Source: Thermoplasmata archaeon
GTDB lineage: Archaea; Thermoplasmatota; Thermoplasmata; Lutacidiplasmatales; UBA184
Length of the DNA: 64,000 nt
Assembly (NCBI GenBank): GCA_028864975.1
Contig: JAGWLG010000001.1
Location: 124,001 to 188,000 of the forward strand
Direction of reading: 5' to 3'
Translations under genes and position numbers: made by a program
Shown here: in pieces, positions 1 to 10,049 of the stretch
Position numbering within the stretch: position 1 is the first letter of the stretch
Layout of the letters: each line of letters opens with the position of its first letter
Notes under the pieces: generated by a model
The model's database searches: none
The model's input: the letters and a program-made list of their open reading frames with translations, nothing else
What the model was told of the DNA's origin: nothing

Positions 1-1
1 G

Positions 2-946
2 GTGGGCCAGACGAAGATCGTCCCGCTCCTCCAAGCCTACGTGAAGAAACGGACCCTGCCCCATCTGCTCTTCGCGGGCCCTCCTGGGACCGGGAAGACC
101 ACGGCCGCGCTCTGCCTCGCGAGGGACCTCTACGGCGAGGATTGGCGAAGCTCGTTCCTCGAGCTCAACGCGTCCGACGAGCGCGGGATCGATACCGTGC
201 GCGGGACGATCAAGAACTACGCGCGGAGCGCCCCCTTGGGTGAGGTCAACTTCAAGATTCTGTTCCTGGATGAGGGGGACAATTTGACTTCTGAGGCCCA
301 GGCAAGTCTCCGGCGCACGATGGAGCGGTACTCCTCGATCTGCCGGTTCATCTTGTCCTGCAACTACTCCTCACGGGTCATCGAACCGATCCAGTCCCGC
401 TGCGGGGTCTTCCGCTTCAAGGTGCTCCAGCCTGAGGAGATCCGCGCTTACCTGGAACGGATCGCGAAAGCGGAGGGCAAGACCGTCGTGCCCGAAGCGT
501 ACGATGCGATCCTGAAGCTCTCGGAGGGCGACATGCGAAGGGCGGTCAATCTCCTGCAGCTCTCGGCGACGTTCTCGGACAAGGTGGACCCGGACACGGT
601 CTACGAGAGCGCGGCCACGCCCCTCCCCCGCGAGGTCGAGGGGATGGTCAATGCCGCCATCGGCGGCGACTTCCAGGGGGCCCGCGACAAGCTCTTCACG
701 CTCTTCACCGAGCGCGGGGCGAGCGGAGAGGACGTGGTGAAGGCGATTCACAGCTACCTCGCGACGCTTCCCATCCCCGATATCGAAAGGGTGAGGATGG
801 TCGACGCGCTCGCCGAGGTCGAGTATCGGATCGTCGAGGGGGCCTCCGAGCGGATCCAGCTCGAGGCGTTCCTGACCCGGCTCATCTTGCTACGTTCCGC
901 CGTGACCACGGGCGCCGGGACCAAGAGCGCCGCTCCCGGGCGATGA
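2..946 (+). CDS. rfcS: Replication factor C small subunit (5'-truncated)
   Basis: AAA+ clamp-loader subunit that, with RFC large subunit, loads PCNA on primed DNA. Visible features are Walker A GPPGTGKTT at about residues 26-34, a Walker B region FLDEGDNL (DEGD in place of the common DEAD), the SRC sensor segment PIQSRCGVFRF, and the C-terminal helical collar. The family normally begins with a segment containing WVEKYRP before the first residues seen here, so the gene runs in from beyond the left edge and the GTG at base 2 is not the true start. The TGA overlaps the moaC start as ATGA, so the two are probably translationally coupled. Confidence 0.95.
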   Translation: MGQTKIVPLLQAYVKKRTLPHLLFAGPPGTGKTTAALCLARDLYGEDWRSSFLELNASDERGIDTVRGTIKNYARSAPLGEVNFKILFLDEGDNLTSEAQASLRRTMERYSSICRFILSCNYSSRVIEPIQSRCGVFRFKVLQPEEIRAYLERIAKAEGKTVVPEAYDAILKLSEGDMRRAVNLLQLSATFSDKVDPDTVYESAATPLPREVEGMVNAAIGGDFQGARDKLFTLFTERGASGEDVVKAIHSYLATLPIPDIERVRMVDALAEVEYRIVEGASERIQLEAFLTRLILLRSAVTTGAGTKSAAPGR

Positions 947-1446
947 AGCGAACGTATTCCCGGCACCAGGGGGCCCGCCGCCCTGGTGGGGGCTCGACCG
1001 GCCAGCGCAGCATCACCGCGAAGCCCCTAGTCTACCGCAGGGCCGTCGTGGAGGGCGAGATCGCCCTCTCGGGCCGAGCGCGGGTGGCGATGGCCGAGGG
1101 GACCGTGGAGAAGGGCGACCCCCGTGCCGCCGCCGCCTTGGCTGGTATGTCCGCGATGAAGCGGACCGCAGAGCTGATCCCTCACTGCCACATCGTCCCG
1201 CTCACGTGGAGCCGGGTCGATCTGGAGCTGACGGAGCGGGGCGTTCGGGTCCGCGCGGAGGCCGAGGCACGGTGGTCCACGGGTGTGGAGATGGAGGCGC
1301 TCGTCGGGGCGACGGTCGCCCTGCTCACCGTGTGGGACATGGTGAAATACCTCGAGAAGGATTCTCGCGGACAGTACCCCGAGACGGTCCTGGGTCCGGT
1401 CCGTGTGACGGAGAAGGTCAAGGGCCGTTCGGGGGGACCGAGGTAG
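943..1446 (+). CDS. moaC: Cyclic pyranopterin monophosphate synthase MoaC
   Basis: Molybdenum cofactor biosynthesis, second half of the first step: it forms cyclic pyranopterin monophosphate from the MoaA product. The family signature is complete: AGMSAMKRTAELIPHCHIVPLT (residues about 66-87, shown here by its AG, KRT and IPHCH elements) and TGVEMEALVGATVALLT followed by WDMVKYLEKD. The archaeal C-terminal form GQYPETVLGPVRVTEKVK is present. An unconserved basic tail of about 25 residues precedes the domain. It overlaps rfcS by four bases and is followed at once by moaB, giving an rfcS-moaC-moaB run. Confidence 0.95.
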   Translation: MKRTYSRHQGARRPGGGSTGQRSITAKPLVYRRAVVEGEIALSGRARVAMAEGTVEKGDPRAAAALAGMSAMKRTAELIPHCHIVPLTWSRVDLELTERGVRVRAEAEARWSTGVEMEALVGATVALLTVWDMVKYLEKDSRGQYPETVLGPVRVTEKVKGRSGGPR

Positions 1447-1447
1447 C

Positions 1448-2050
1448 ATGACGTCCCCTGGCTCGAACTACGCGCCGACCTCGCACGCGGGAGCCGTGTC
1501 GGCTCCCCGAGCGGCCACGCCACCATCGCCGTCCCACGGCGGCGCCGAAGCCGCCTCTCGCCACCATCTGGGCGCGACGCGCGCCCTGGTCTTCGGCGTC
1601 CTCACCACGTCGGACACGCACACCGAGGACGACGACGAGTCCGGGAGCGCCGTGAAGCAGATCCTCACGGAGGCCGGGCACAAGGTCGGCCACTACGGCC
1701 TGGTCGCCAACTCGGTCGCGGACATCCGCGAGGCCGTCGGCAAGTGGCTGGACGACCCGAACCTCGAAGCGGTCGTCACGATCGGCGGGACCGGGGTGAG
1801 CTCACGCGATGTGACCGTCGAAGCGCTCGCCGGGATGGGGGGGAAGCCGCTCGAAGGGTTCGGCGACCTCTACCGCATGCTGAGCTACCAGGAGGTAGGC
1901 CCGCTCGCCGTGCTTTCGCGGGCGAGCCTGTTCGCGATCCAGAACCGACCGGTCTTCGCGATCCCCGGCTCCGAGAGGGCCTGTCGCCTCGCTCTGAGCA
2001 AGCTGGTCGTCCCGACCGCCGAGCACTTGGTCGACGAGCTCGCGCGTTGA
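1448..2050 (+). CDS. moaB: Molybdenum cofactor biosynthesis protein MoaB/Mog family
   Basis: Molybdopterin adenylyltransferase-type protein that activates molybdopterin for metal insertion. The MoCF-binding fold starts near residue 45 (ALVFGVLTTSD). The signature TIGGTGVSSRDVTVEAL is clear, followed by the FGDLYRMLSYQEVGPLAVLSRA region and the FAIPGSERACRLAL segment near the end. The first about 45 residues are low-complexity Ala/Ser/Pro and not part of the family, so translation may start further in. It begins one base after the moaC stop, so it is almost certainly cotranscribed. Confidence 0.93.
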   Translation: MTSPGSNYAPTSHAGAVSAPRAATPPSPSHGGAEAASRHHLGATRALVFGVLTTSDTHTEDDDESGSAVKQILTEAGHKVGHYGLVANSVADIREAVGKWLDDPNLEAVVTIGGTGVSSRDVTVEALAGMGGKPLEGFGDLYRMLSYQEVGPLAVLSRASLFAIQNRPVFAIPGSERACRLALSKLVVPTAEHLVDELAR

Positions 2051-2101
2051 GCGTGTCGCTCCTCGAGCGAGGAGCGGTCGACCATGGGCGACGCAAAGGG
2101 G

Positions 2102-2107
2102 TTTATC
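2102..2107 (+). promoter_or_regulatory. TATA-like box for thioredoxin gene
   Basis: TTTATC in GC-rich DNA, centred about 28 bases before the GTG at 2132. This spacing suits a leaderless archaeal transcript that starts at or next to that codon. An ATG nine bases downstream is the alternative start. Confidence 0.45.
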
Positions 2108-2131
2108 TCGAAACACGTTGGGGACGGGTAG

Positions 2132-2458
2132 GTGAACGTCATGGGTGTCAAGGACCTCGATGCTGCGAGCTTTACGAAGTTCCCTCAGGAGAACTCGGTC
2201 GCTCTCGTCGATGTGTGGGCTCCGTGGTGCGGGCCCTGTCGCATGGTCTCTCCCATCGTCGAGCGGCTGTCGAAGCGATACGAGGGGAAGGTCGGGTTCG
2301 GCAAGCTCAACTCGGACGACAACTCCGAGACGGCGCAGCAGCTGGGCGTGATGAGCATCCCCACGCTCCTGTTCTACAAGAGCGGAAAGCTCGTCGATCG
2401 CATCGTCGGGGCGTACCCCGAGGATGTCATCGAGGAGCATCTCAAGAAGCTCCTCTGA
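2132..2458 (+). CDS. trxA: Thioredoxin
   Basis: Small redox protein of 108 residues with the thioredoxin fold. The catalytic WCGPC lies at about residues 31-35, preceded by VALVDVWAP, and the cis-proline segment MSIPTLLFYKSG is intact. These features are diagnostic for classical thioredoxin. Start is GTG at 2132 or ATG at 2141; the upstream TATA-like box favours the former. It has its own promoter downstream of the moaB gene and faces a convergent GNAT gene. Confidence 0.93.
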   Translation: MNVMGVKDLDAASFTKFPQENSVALVDVWAPWCGPCRMVSPIVERLSKRYEGKVGFGKLNSDDNSETAQQLGVMSIPTLLFYKSGKLVDRIVGAYPEDVIEEHLKKLL

Positions 2459-2507
2459 TCGGAGGGCCGTGTCGAGCCCCCCGTGAGGTGGGGGCGAACG
2501 GGTCAGG

Positions 2508-3467
2508 TCAGCTCGTGGAGGCCAGGTCGCGGGTCCACGTCTCGGTTCTCGCGATCATGCTCAACGAGAGCTCTGCCTGAAGGCCAGGCGAGAGGGCTTG
2601 CCCTTCCTCCGTGATGAGGAACGTGCGGGACGCTCCATGGTCCCTTGAGCGCTCCAGGGCCCCTCGGACGAGAGTTGCTAACGTGGCCTCCGGTGCGGTG
2701 GAGCTCGAGCCCTCCGCCATCGGGACAACCAGCACGTAGGCGTTGGGGCTGTCCGGACGTGTCCAGATCCGTGCCAGGAGCCCTCTCGGGCCCTGGCCCG
2801 CGACTAGCTCATCCCTCGACCAACCTTGCGCAGAGAGGGCGAGCTCGACCGGCAACATCCAGCGGCCCCGGAGCGGGAGCGTGGTCGCGCGCGCCTGGAC
2901 GGACCGGGCGGTGGCGACCTCTTCCTTCGTCGCTTCTCGGAGCTCGGAGGACCTCTCGAGCTTCGTCGCCCCACGAGGTGGCCCAGAAGCTTCCCCCTTC
3001 GACCATACCCACCTCTTCCGGAAGACCCAGCCATGCCGTCGGTAGAGGGCGATGGCGGTGGCGTTCGTCGAATCGACATCGAGCGCCATCCTCCGCCTTC
3101 CTCGCTCGAGGCTCCAGCGCTGCGCGGTCCGCACCAGCTCGGCGCCCACCCCCTTCCCGCGCTCCGAAGGCAGGACCCCGACGGCCGCGACGTAGCTCCA
3201 TCCGTGCTGGAAGAGGAGGAGCGTCGTTCCGATGAGCTTCCCATCCCGCTCGGCGGCGAGGAACCGAACGGGGGTCCTGTGGAGGACCCGTAGCAGGGCC
3301 AGGAGCGACCAGGTCGGCCCCTGGAGGACCGGGCGGAAGTCCCGTTCGGTGAGGTCGAGCAGTCCTGAGCGGCGGTCGAACTCTCCAGCTTCGCTCACGA
3401 CGATCTGTTGGTAGATGCGCCGCTCCCCCTTCCGAAGGTCGCGCACGAAGCAGGGGGGGTTGGTCAC
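2508..3467 (-). CDS. GNAT-family N-acetyltransferase
   Basis: Transfers an acyl group from acyl-CoA to an amine; the substrate is unknown. The N-terminal half holds the GNAT core: motif A VGVLPSERGKGVGAELV (acetyl-CoA pyrophosphate loop, about residues 97-113) and motif B NATAIALYRRHGW (about 135-147). The second half, about 150 residues, looks like a weaker second GNAT-like unit or accessory domain (VLVVPMAEGS region) without a clear CoA loop. The start is GTG. It is convergent with the thioredoxin gene and stands alone. Confidence 0.82.
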   Translation of the reverse strand: MTNPPCFVRDLRKGERRIYQQIVVSEAGEFDRRSGLLDLTERDFRPVLQGPTWSLLALLRVLHRTPVRFLAAERDGKLIGTTLLLFQHGWSYVAAVGVLPSERGKGVGAELVRTAQRWSLERGRRRMALDVDSTNATAIALYRRHGWVFRKRWVWSKGEASGPPRGATKLERSSELREATKEEVATARSVQARATTLPLRGRWMLPVELALSAQGWSRDELVAGQGPRGLLARIWTRPDSPNAYVLVVPMAEGSSSTAPEATLATLVRGALERSRDHGASRTFLITEEGQALSPGLQAELSLSMIARTETWTRDLASTS

Positions 3468-3588
3468 AGGGTTCCTCAGCGGACCCGTAGCGGCGACGGG
3501 CTTGAACTCTCGGAGGCAGAGCGCACGCCCCCGTGGGGCTTTATCACAGGATCTGGTGGTGAGGGTTCGCCACCCCTGGGATGCCGGT

Positions 3589-3663
3589 GCGCCGGTGGCT
3601 CAGCCTGGATAGAGCGTTCGGTTCCTAACCGAAACGTCGTGGGTCCGAATCCCACCCGGCGCG
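3589..3663 (+). tRNA. tRNA-Arg (anticodon CCT)
   Basis: A complete cloverleaf can be drawn: seven-pair acceptor stem (3589-3595 with 3656-3662, all Watson-Crick), D stem GCTC/GAGC, anticodon stem TTCGG/CCGAA around loop TTCCTAA (anticodon CCT at 3624-3626, reading AGG), a five-base variable loop, and T arm GTGGG/CCCAC with loop TCCGAAT. The discriminator is G and no CCA is encoded. No intron is seen. A CTTTATC box lies about 48 bases upstream. Confidence 0.95.
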
Positions 3664-3700
3664 TAGGCTCCTCTGAGAGGGGGCCGGGAGGGCCCTGGGC

Positions 3701-4636
3701 ATGCCGAGAGGTCGAGAGCGGAAGAACGGGCGACAGGGAGAGGGCGACCGCGCTTCCTATCGGGGTCCCCGACGCTTCCTCTCCGCCGGTCGATACGAGG
3801 TGGAGCGCGAATGGCGCCGTCTCGAAGGGACCCCCCAACGCGACCTGCTGAGGACCCTTCGAGAGCGGTTCCTGCGTCGGAGCTTCCCGACCCCGCTTCC
3901 CGAGGGTCGATGGGCGGTCGAGGTCGGACCGGGCCCCGGGCGGTTCACCCCGGTGCTAGCGGAGACCTCCGCGCAGCTGCTCTTGGTGGACCTCTCGCGC
4001 GAGATGCTCCGAGCGGCGGCGGTCCGCCGCGAACGAGGGCTCGGGTCCCGAGGGAGGAGGGCCACCCTCGCGCTGGTCCTGGGCGACGCGACCGCCTGGC
4101 CGGTGCGTCCTGGGACGATCGAACGGTTGACCGCCATCGGGAACGTCGTCGGCTTTTCGGGAGATCGGGCCGAAGGGATCCTCCGCGAGCTCTCGGCCAG
4201 TCTCGCCCCGGGGGGAGAGATCGTGGTCGAGAGCGTATGCCCGACCACGACCCTTCCGAAGTTCGCCGCACGGTGGCGGCGGGACACCCGAGCGCCGGTG
4301 CTGGCAGGGGACCCCGAGCTCCGTCTGCGCCCGCTCCTCGGTCAGGGGTGGGAGCGGCACCACGTTCCTGGGGGCCCCCACCCCTCCTCCGCCGAGTTCC
4401 ACTTCTTCCACCCCCGAGAGATTCGGGAGGCCCTTGCGCGCCTCGGTATCGAGGTCCGGGAGCAGGAGGTCCTCGCCCCTCTGAGCGGCGACAACCCTGA
4501 GCTTGTGGGAAGGATCGCGCGAGGAGGCCCTCGTGGGCTCGACGAGCTGGTCCGTTGGGAGGAGGCGGCGGGGCACCGGCCGGAGTTCCTGGAGGCAGGG
4601 GGCCACGCGCTCACGCTCGCTGTCCGCCCTCGGTAG
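3701..4636 (+). CDS. Class I SAM-dependent methyltransferase
   Basis: Rossmann-fold methyltransferase with an unknown substrate. SAM-binding motif I is VEVGPGPGRFT at about residues 73-83, the acidic ribose-binding residue is in LLVDLSREM, motif II is LVLGDATAWP, and the post-motif helix region reads LSASLAPGGEIVVESV. A C-terminal segment of about 110 residues (HFFHPREIREALARLGIE) is typical of small-molecule or UbiE-like members. The basic N-terminal 25 residues may be leader or start upstream of the true start. It begins 37 bases after tRNA-Arg, with a separate operon following. Confidence 0.82.
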   Translation: MPRGRERKNGRQGEGDRASYRGPRRFLSAGRYEVEREWRRLEGTPQRDLLRTLRERFLRRSFPTPLPEGRWAVEVGPGPGRFTPVLAETSAQLLLVDLSREMLRAAAVRRERGLGSRGRRATLALVLGDATAWPVRPGTIERLTAIGNVVGFSGDRAEGILRELSASLAPGGEIVVESVCPTTTLPKFAARWRRDTRAPVLAGDPELRLRPLLGQGWERHHVPGGPHPSSAEFHFFHPREIREALARLGIEVREQEVLAPLSGDNPELVGRIARGGPRGLDELVRWEEAAGHRPEFLEAGGHALTLAVRPR

Positions 4637-4854
4637 CGACCGACACCTCGATGTCACCCCCGGGGAAGGTCGTTCTGTGAAGGTGGCGAGGGGCCTTCCC
4701 CCTCCGACGGAATCCGGGTCACGATGTCGGAAAGCCCCGAGAAGGACTATTATGCGGAGCCAGCTCACGAGCGCGTGCGTGGTCCCGGGAGCCCTCTGGC
4801 CAAGGCGATCCTTGGGTCGGGGTCGCTAAGAACCCCCGCTCTGGGGGGTGAGCG

Positions 4855-6521
<1,667 letters not shown>

Positions 6522-6525
<4 letters not shown>

Positions 6526-7865
6526 ACCACGAGGCGATGAAGGACGCGAACCAACTGGCGGCGAGCTGGCGAAAGGAAGAGAAGTGGCGCGGGATCGTCC
6601 GGCCGTACAAGGCCGAGGACGTCGTGCGCCTGAGGGGGACGCTTCCGATCCGCTACACCCTGGCGGAGATGGGCGCGGAGAAGCTCTGGCATCAGCTGGC
6701 GACCCAGCCCTTCGTGCCCGCGCTCGGCGCCCAGACGGGGAACCAGGCGGTCCAGATGGTCCAGGCGGGGCTCCCCGCAATCTACGTCAGCGGCTGGCAG
6801 GTCGCCGCCGACAACAACGAGGCCGACGAGACGTACCCGGACCAAAGCCTCTACCCCTCGGACAGTGTTCCTCACTTGGTCCGTCGGATCAACAACGCCT
6901 TCAAGCGGCAGGATGAGCGCAAGCACGCGCTCAACGGCGAGCCGATCGACTGGTTCGCCCCGATCGTCGCCGACGCGGAGGCGGGCTTCGGAGGGCCTCT
7001 CAACGCCTTCGAGGTGATGAAGGACATGATCGAGGCGGGCGCCGCGGGCGTTCACCTCGAGGACCAGCTGTCCAACGCGAAGAAGTGTGGCCACCTGGGC
7101 GGGAAGGTGCTCGTCCCTTCGCGGGAGTTCTTGTGGAAGCTCCACGCGGCCCGGCTCGCGGCCGACGTCATGGACGTGCCGACCCTGCTCATCGCACGGA
7201 CCGACGCGCTCAACGCCCGCATCGTGACGAACGACGTCGACCCGGTCGACACGCCCTTCCTGAACGGCAAGCGGACGTTCGAGGGGTACTACGAGTACAA
7301 GGGGGGCATCGAGTGCGCCATTGCGCGCGGGCTCGCCTACGCTCCCGTCGCCGACATGGTCTGGTTCGAGACCTCCTCACCCGACCCCGACGAGGCCCGG
7401 TCGTTCGCCCAGGCGCTGCACGCGAGGTTCCCGGGGAAGCCGCTCGCGTACAACTGTTCCCCCTCCTTCCACTGGAAGAAGAAGCTCTCGGACGACCAGA
7501 TCGCCCGTTTCATGAGCGACCTGGGCGAGCTGGGTTACAAGTTCCAGTTCATCACGCTCGCCGGGTTCCACTCGCTCAACTACCACCTGTTCGAGCTCGC
7601 GCGGGCCTACCGCTCCCAGGGCATGACGGCCTACGCCAAGTTCCAGGAACAGGAGTTCGCCGCCGTCCCCAACGGGTACAAGGCGGTCGCGCACCAGGCG
7701 TTCGTCGGGACCGACTACTTCGACGAGGTGGCCCAGGTCATCTCGGGAGGCGAGGCGTCCACGCTCGCCATGGACGGCTCGACGGAGCGCGAGCAGTTCC
7801 ACACGGGCACGGAAGGCAAGGCCTCCGCCTCGTCGAAGCAAAAGACGCCGGTCGCGGCCCGCTGA
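6522..7865 (+). CDS. aceA: Isocitrate lyase
   Basis: Splits isocitrate to glyoxylate and succinate, the first step of the glyoxylate shunt. It has 447 residues, the standard length. The catalytic loop KKCGHLGGK is at residues 187-195 with nucleophile Cys189. The metal and substrate segments [29 protein letters not shown] and [11 protein letters not shown] are all present. Start ATG overlaps the aceB stop, so the two shunt enzymes are made from one message. The tail after about residue 420 is Ala/Ser-rich and unconserved. Confidence 0.96.
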
Positions 7866-8088
7866 TCGCGCGTGTAGGAGCGCCCACACCGTAAGGGGCG
7901 TGGCACGGGCGGGACCGCCCCTCCGCGGGCGCCCTTCTCCACGCTCCCCCGCGGAGAACTGCCGTCCGCCGACCGGTGTCCGTCGCCTGCACGCGCCGCC
8001 ACCAGGGATCGGGGGGCCCGCTAGCTCCGTTGGGACCGCTCCTCCTTCCGAGGGCGGGCAGTCGGAACCATCAAGGGACATACGGCAC

Positions 8089-8340
8089 ATGCCCATCATG
8101 ATGGTCGCGCCACGGAAGCCCAGCGAGCGAGAACGGTTCGCCGCGAACCACGTGTGGTTCGAGGCCCACCTGCCTGAGCTCTTGGAACGCTACGGGGGAC
8201 TCTACGTGGCGGTGGACCAGGGCTCGGTGCTAGCCGCGGTCCGGCGCGTCCGGGACCTCTCTGAGCGATTCGGCAAGGACCCGGCCATCTTGATCGAGAA
8301 AGTCGCCCGACCTGAGGACGAGATCTTCTACTGCAACTAG
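8089..8340 (+). CDS. Small DUF5678-like protein
   Basis: An 83-residue protein with a short helix-strand domain, LLERYGGLYVAVDQGSVLAA followed by VRDLSERFGKDPAILIEKV. This arrangement resembles archaeal DUF5678 proteins, which pair an E-L-x-x-x-Y-x-G-x-W/Y-V-A strand with an ILIE strand. Function is unknown. The start is taken at ATG 8089 because the longer open frame upstream is Pro/Gly-rich and unlike a protein; ATG 8101 is possible. The 220 bases before it show no gene. Confidence 0.6.
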   Translation: MPIMMVAPRKPSERERFAANHVWFEAHLPELLERYGGLYVAVDQGSVLAAVRRVRDLSERFGKDPAILIEKVARPEDEIFYCN

Positions 8341-8503
8341 GCCGCAGAGTCCCCCGTCGACGTTGGGTCTCCAGGTGTCGGTGACTTCTCGAGGTTACGT
8401 GCCACGTTGACGGTCGACTACGATAGCGAGGTCGTGACCCTGTCGTGGCCCTGAACGCAGCGCCGGGGGCATCTCGCGGGGCGGTTTTCGCCGCCCCCCC
8501 TGG

Positions 8504-9808
8504 TCAGTCGAGCAACGAAAGCAGCCGGCGGCGTCGTGCGCGAGCGCGCCCCAGGAGCGCGGGTGGGACGTACAGTCCGACCGCCCACGGTGTGATCGGG
8601 CGGTCGACGAGCGCAGCCCACGTGCTCCCCTCGCGCAGGAGGTCGACCACCTTCCCGCCATCCCAGATCCAGAGCGGGTCCCGTGGGGCCGAGGGGGTGG
8701 AGAGCGGGCCCCTCGCGCCCCGATGGGTGTTGGCCAGGTCGAGGAGCGCGGAGCCCGGGGGCCCGTCTAGGATCTCTGCGAGATCATCCTCCACAGCTCG
8801 GCGTGCGGCGGGGTCTCGACCTAGTCGCCGCAAGGTGCGGCCTCGAGAGGTCCCTTCCTCCCACGAAAGGGTCCAGGCCCGCTTGTAGAGCTGACGGAGC
8901 TCGAAGCGTCGCGCGATCTCGGCGGCGCGCCCGCCCGCGTTCTCGAGGGCCCCCATCAGGCCGCCGTCGGTGAGGGCCAGGAGGGGGGCGACGTTCGGGA
9001 ACTCGGGGAGCCGCTCCACCGCGGACTGGAGCATCACCTCCGCGATCCGTACGGTCTTGTTGTAGTAGACCGAGGAGTACATGAGCGACCGCGCGAAGAG
9101 GAAGCCCTCGACCGCGGGGCGCCCCTTCTCGGCGAAGACCAGGTGGCCCCGGTCGCGCCGCAGGGTCTCGAGGAGCCGGTTCGCGTCGATGAAGCCATGG
9201 GCGACCCCCGTGTAGTGGGCGTCGCGCTGAAGGTAGTCGAGTCGGTCCGCGTCGACCGACCCGTGCAGCATCTCGCTGCGGAAGGGGCGGGAGGAGGGCC
9301 GCCGGGCGCGGAGGAGGTCGACGGTCTCCCGTACCGATAGGCCGTGCCGCTCCAGGACCTCGGGGACCGAGCGGGGGCGCGGAGCGCTGGTAATCCCCCG
9401 CTGGAAGCGTTCGAAAGGAAGAGGGAGCTCGCCCCGGAGGAGGTCCGAGGTGACCTGCTCATGCGACTTGCCTTCGACCTCTTCGAGGACCGGCTCCAGG
9501 GTGTGGGAGAAGGGGGTGTGCCCGAGGTCGTGAAGGAGACCCGCCACCTCCAGGGGGACCGCCTCCTGGGGGGAGAGCCCCAGTCCGGTGGCCATCGCGC
9601 GCGCGACCCAGAGCACGCCGAGCGAGTGTTCCAGCCGGGTGTGGTTCGCGCCGGGAAAGACCAGGTGGGCGAGACCGGTCTGGCGGATCCCCCAGAGCCG
9701 CTGAAGAAGGGGATGGGAGAGGAGCTCGAGCGTGGGACCCGTGAGCGAGATCGACCCGTGCACGGGGTCGTAGATGTACTTCCGAGGACCGGGACGAATG
9801 GGCACCAC
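8504..9808 (-). CDS. HD-domain phosphohydrolase (dNTPase/SAMHD1-like)
   Basis: Metal-dependent phosphohydrolase of the HD superfamily, subgroup that includes dGTPase and SAMHD1-type enzymes. The N-terminal YIYDPVHGSISL and HPLLQRLWGIRQTGLAHLVFPGA stretches are typical of this subgroup. Metal ligands are seen as HTRLEHSLG (first His), HDLGHTPFSH (HD pair at about residues 93-94) and D in SVDADRLDYLQRD. Substrate is likely a nucleoside triphosphate by family. It starts at GTG 9808 (tandem GTG GTG) and is divergent from the large TPR gene, with 240 bases between. Confidence 0.87.
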   Translation of the reverse strand: MVPIRPGPRKYIYDPVHGSISLTGPTLELLSHPLLQRLWGIRQTGLAHLVFPGANHTRLEHSLGVLWVARAMATGLGLSPQEAVPLEVAGLLHDLGHTPFSHTLEPVLEEVEGKSHEQVTSDLLRGELPLPFERFQRGITSAPRPRSVPEVLERHGLSVRETVDLLRARRPSSRPFRSEMLHGSVDADRLDYLQRDAHYTGVAHGFIDANRLLETLRRDRGHLVFAEKGRPAVEGFLFARSLMYSSVYYNKTVRIAEVMLQSAVERLPEFPNVAPLLALTDGGLMGALENAGGRAAEIARRFELRQLYKRAWTLSWEEGTSRGRTLRRLGRDPAARRAVEDDLAEILDGPPGSALLDLANTHRGARGPLSTPSAPRDPLWIWDGGKVVDLLREGSTWAALVDRPITPWAVGLYVPPALLGRARARRRRLLSLLD

Positions 9809-10016
9809 GATCGGTCCTTCGACCCCCGGGGCGCGGAGCAGGAGGGGTCGACATCAAGGTTCCTCCGACGAGCTCCGGCCGCGGAGATGCAGGGCCCCCT
9901 GCCCGGGAGCCCGACGAGGGGGGCCACCGAGGGGGTCCGATGGCGCCTGGGGCAGGGCCCCGCCCCGCGGGCGAGGAGGCGAGGTCCGCGGAACCTCTGA
10001 CGGCGGATGTCGAACC

Positions 10017-10023
10017 CTTTATG
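10017..10023 (+). promoter_or_regulatory. TATA-like box for TPR gene
   Basis: CTTTATG in otherwise GC-rich sequence, centred about 30 bases before ATG 10050. It supports that ATG as the start rather than the longer open frame that extends upstream over the HD gene. Confidence 0.45.
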
Positions 10024-10049
10024 TCGTACCGGTGAACTCCCAGGTCGAA

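Noticed and set aside
4752..4829. Possible 25-residue gene after a CTATTATG box
   Set aside because: Very short, Arg-rich and without ribosome site or neighbours; more likely the leader region of aceB.
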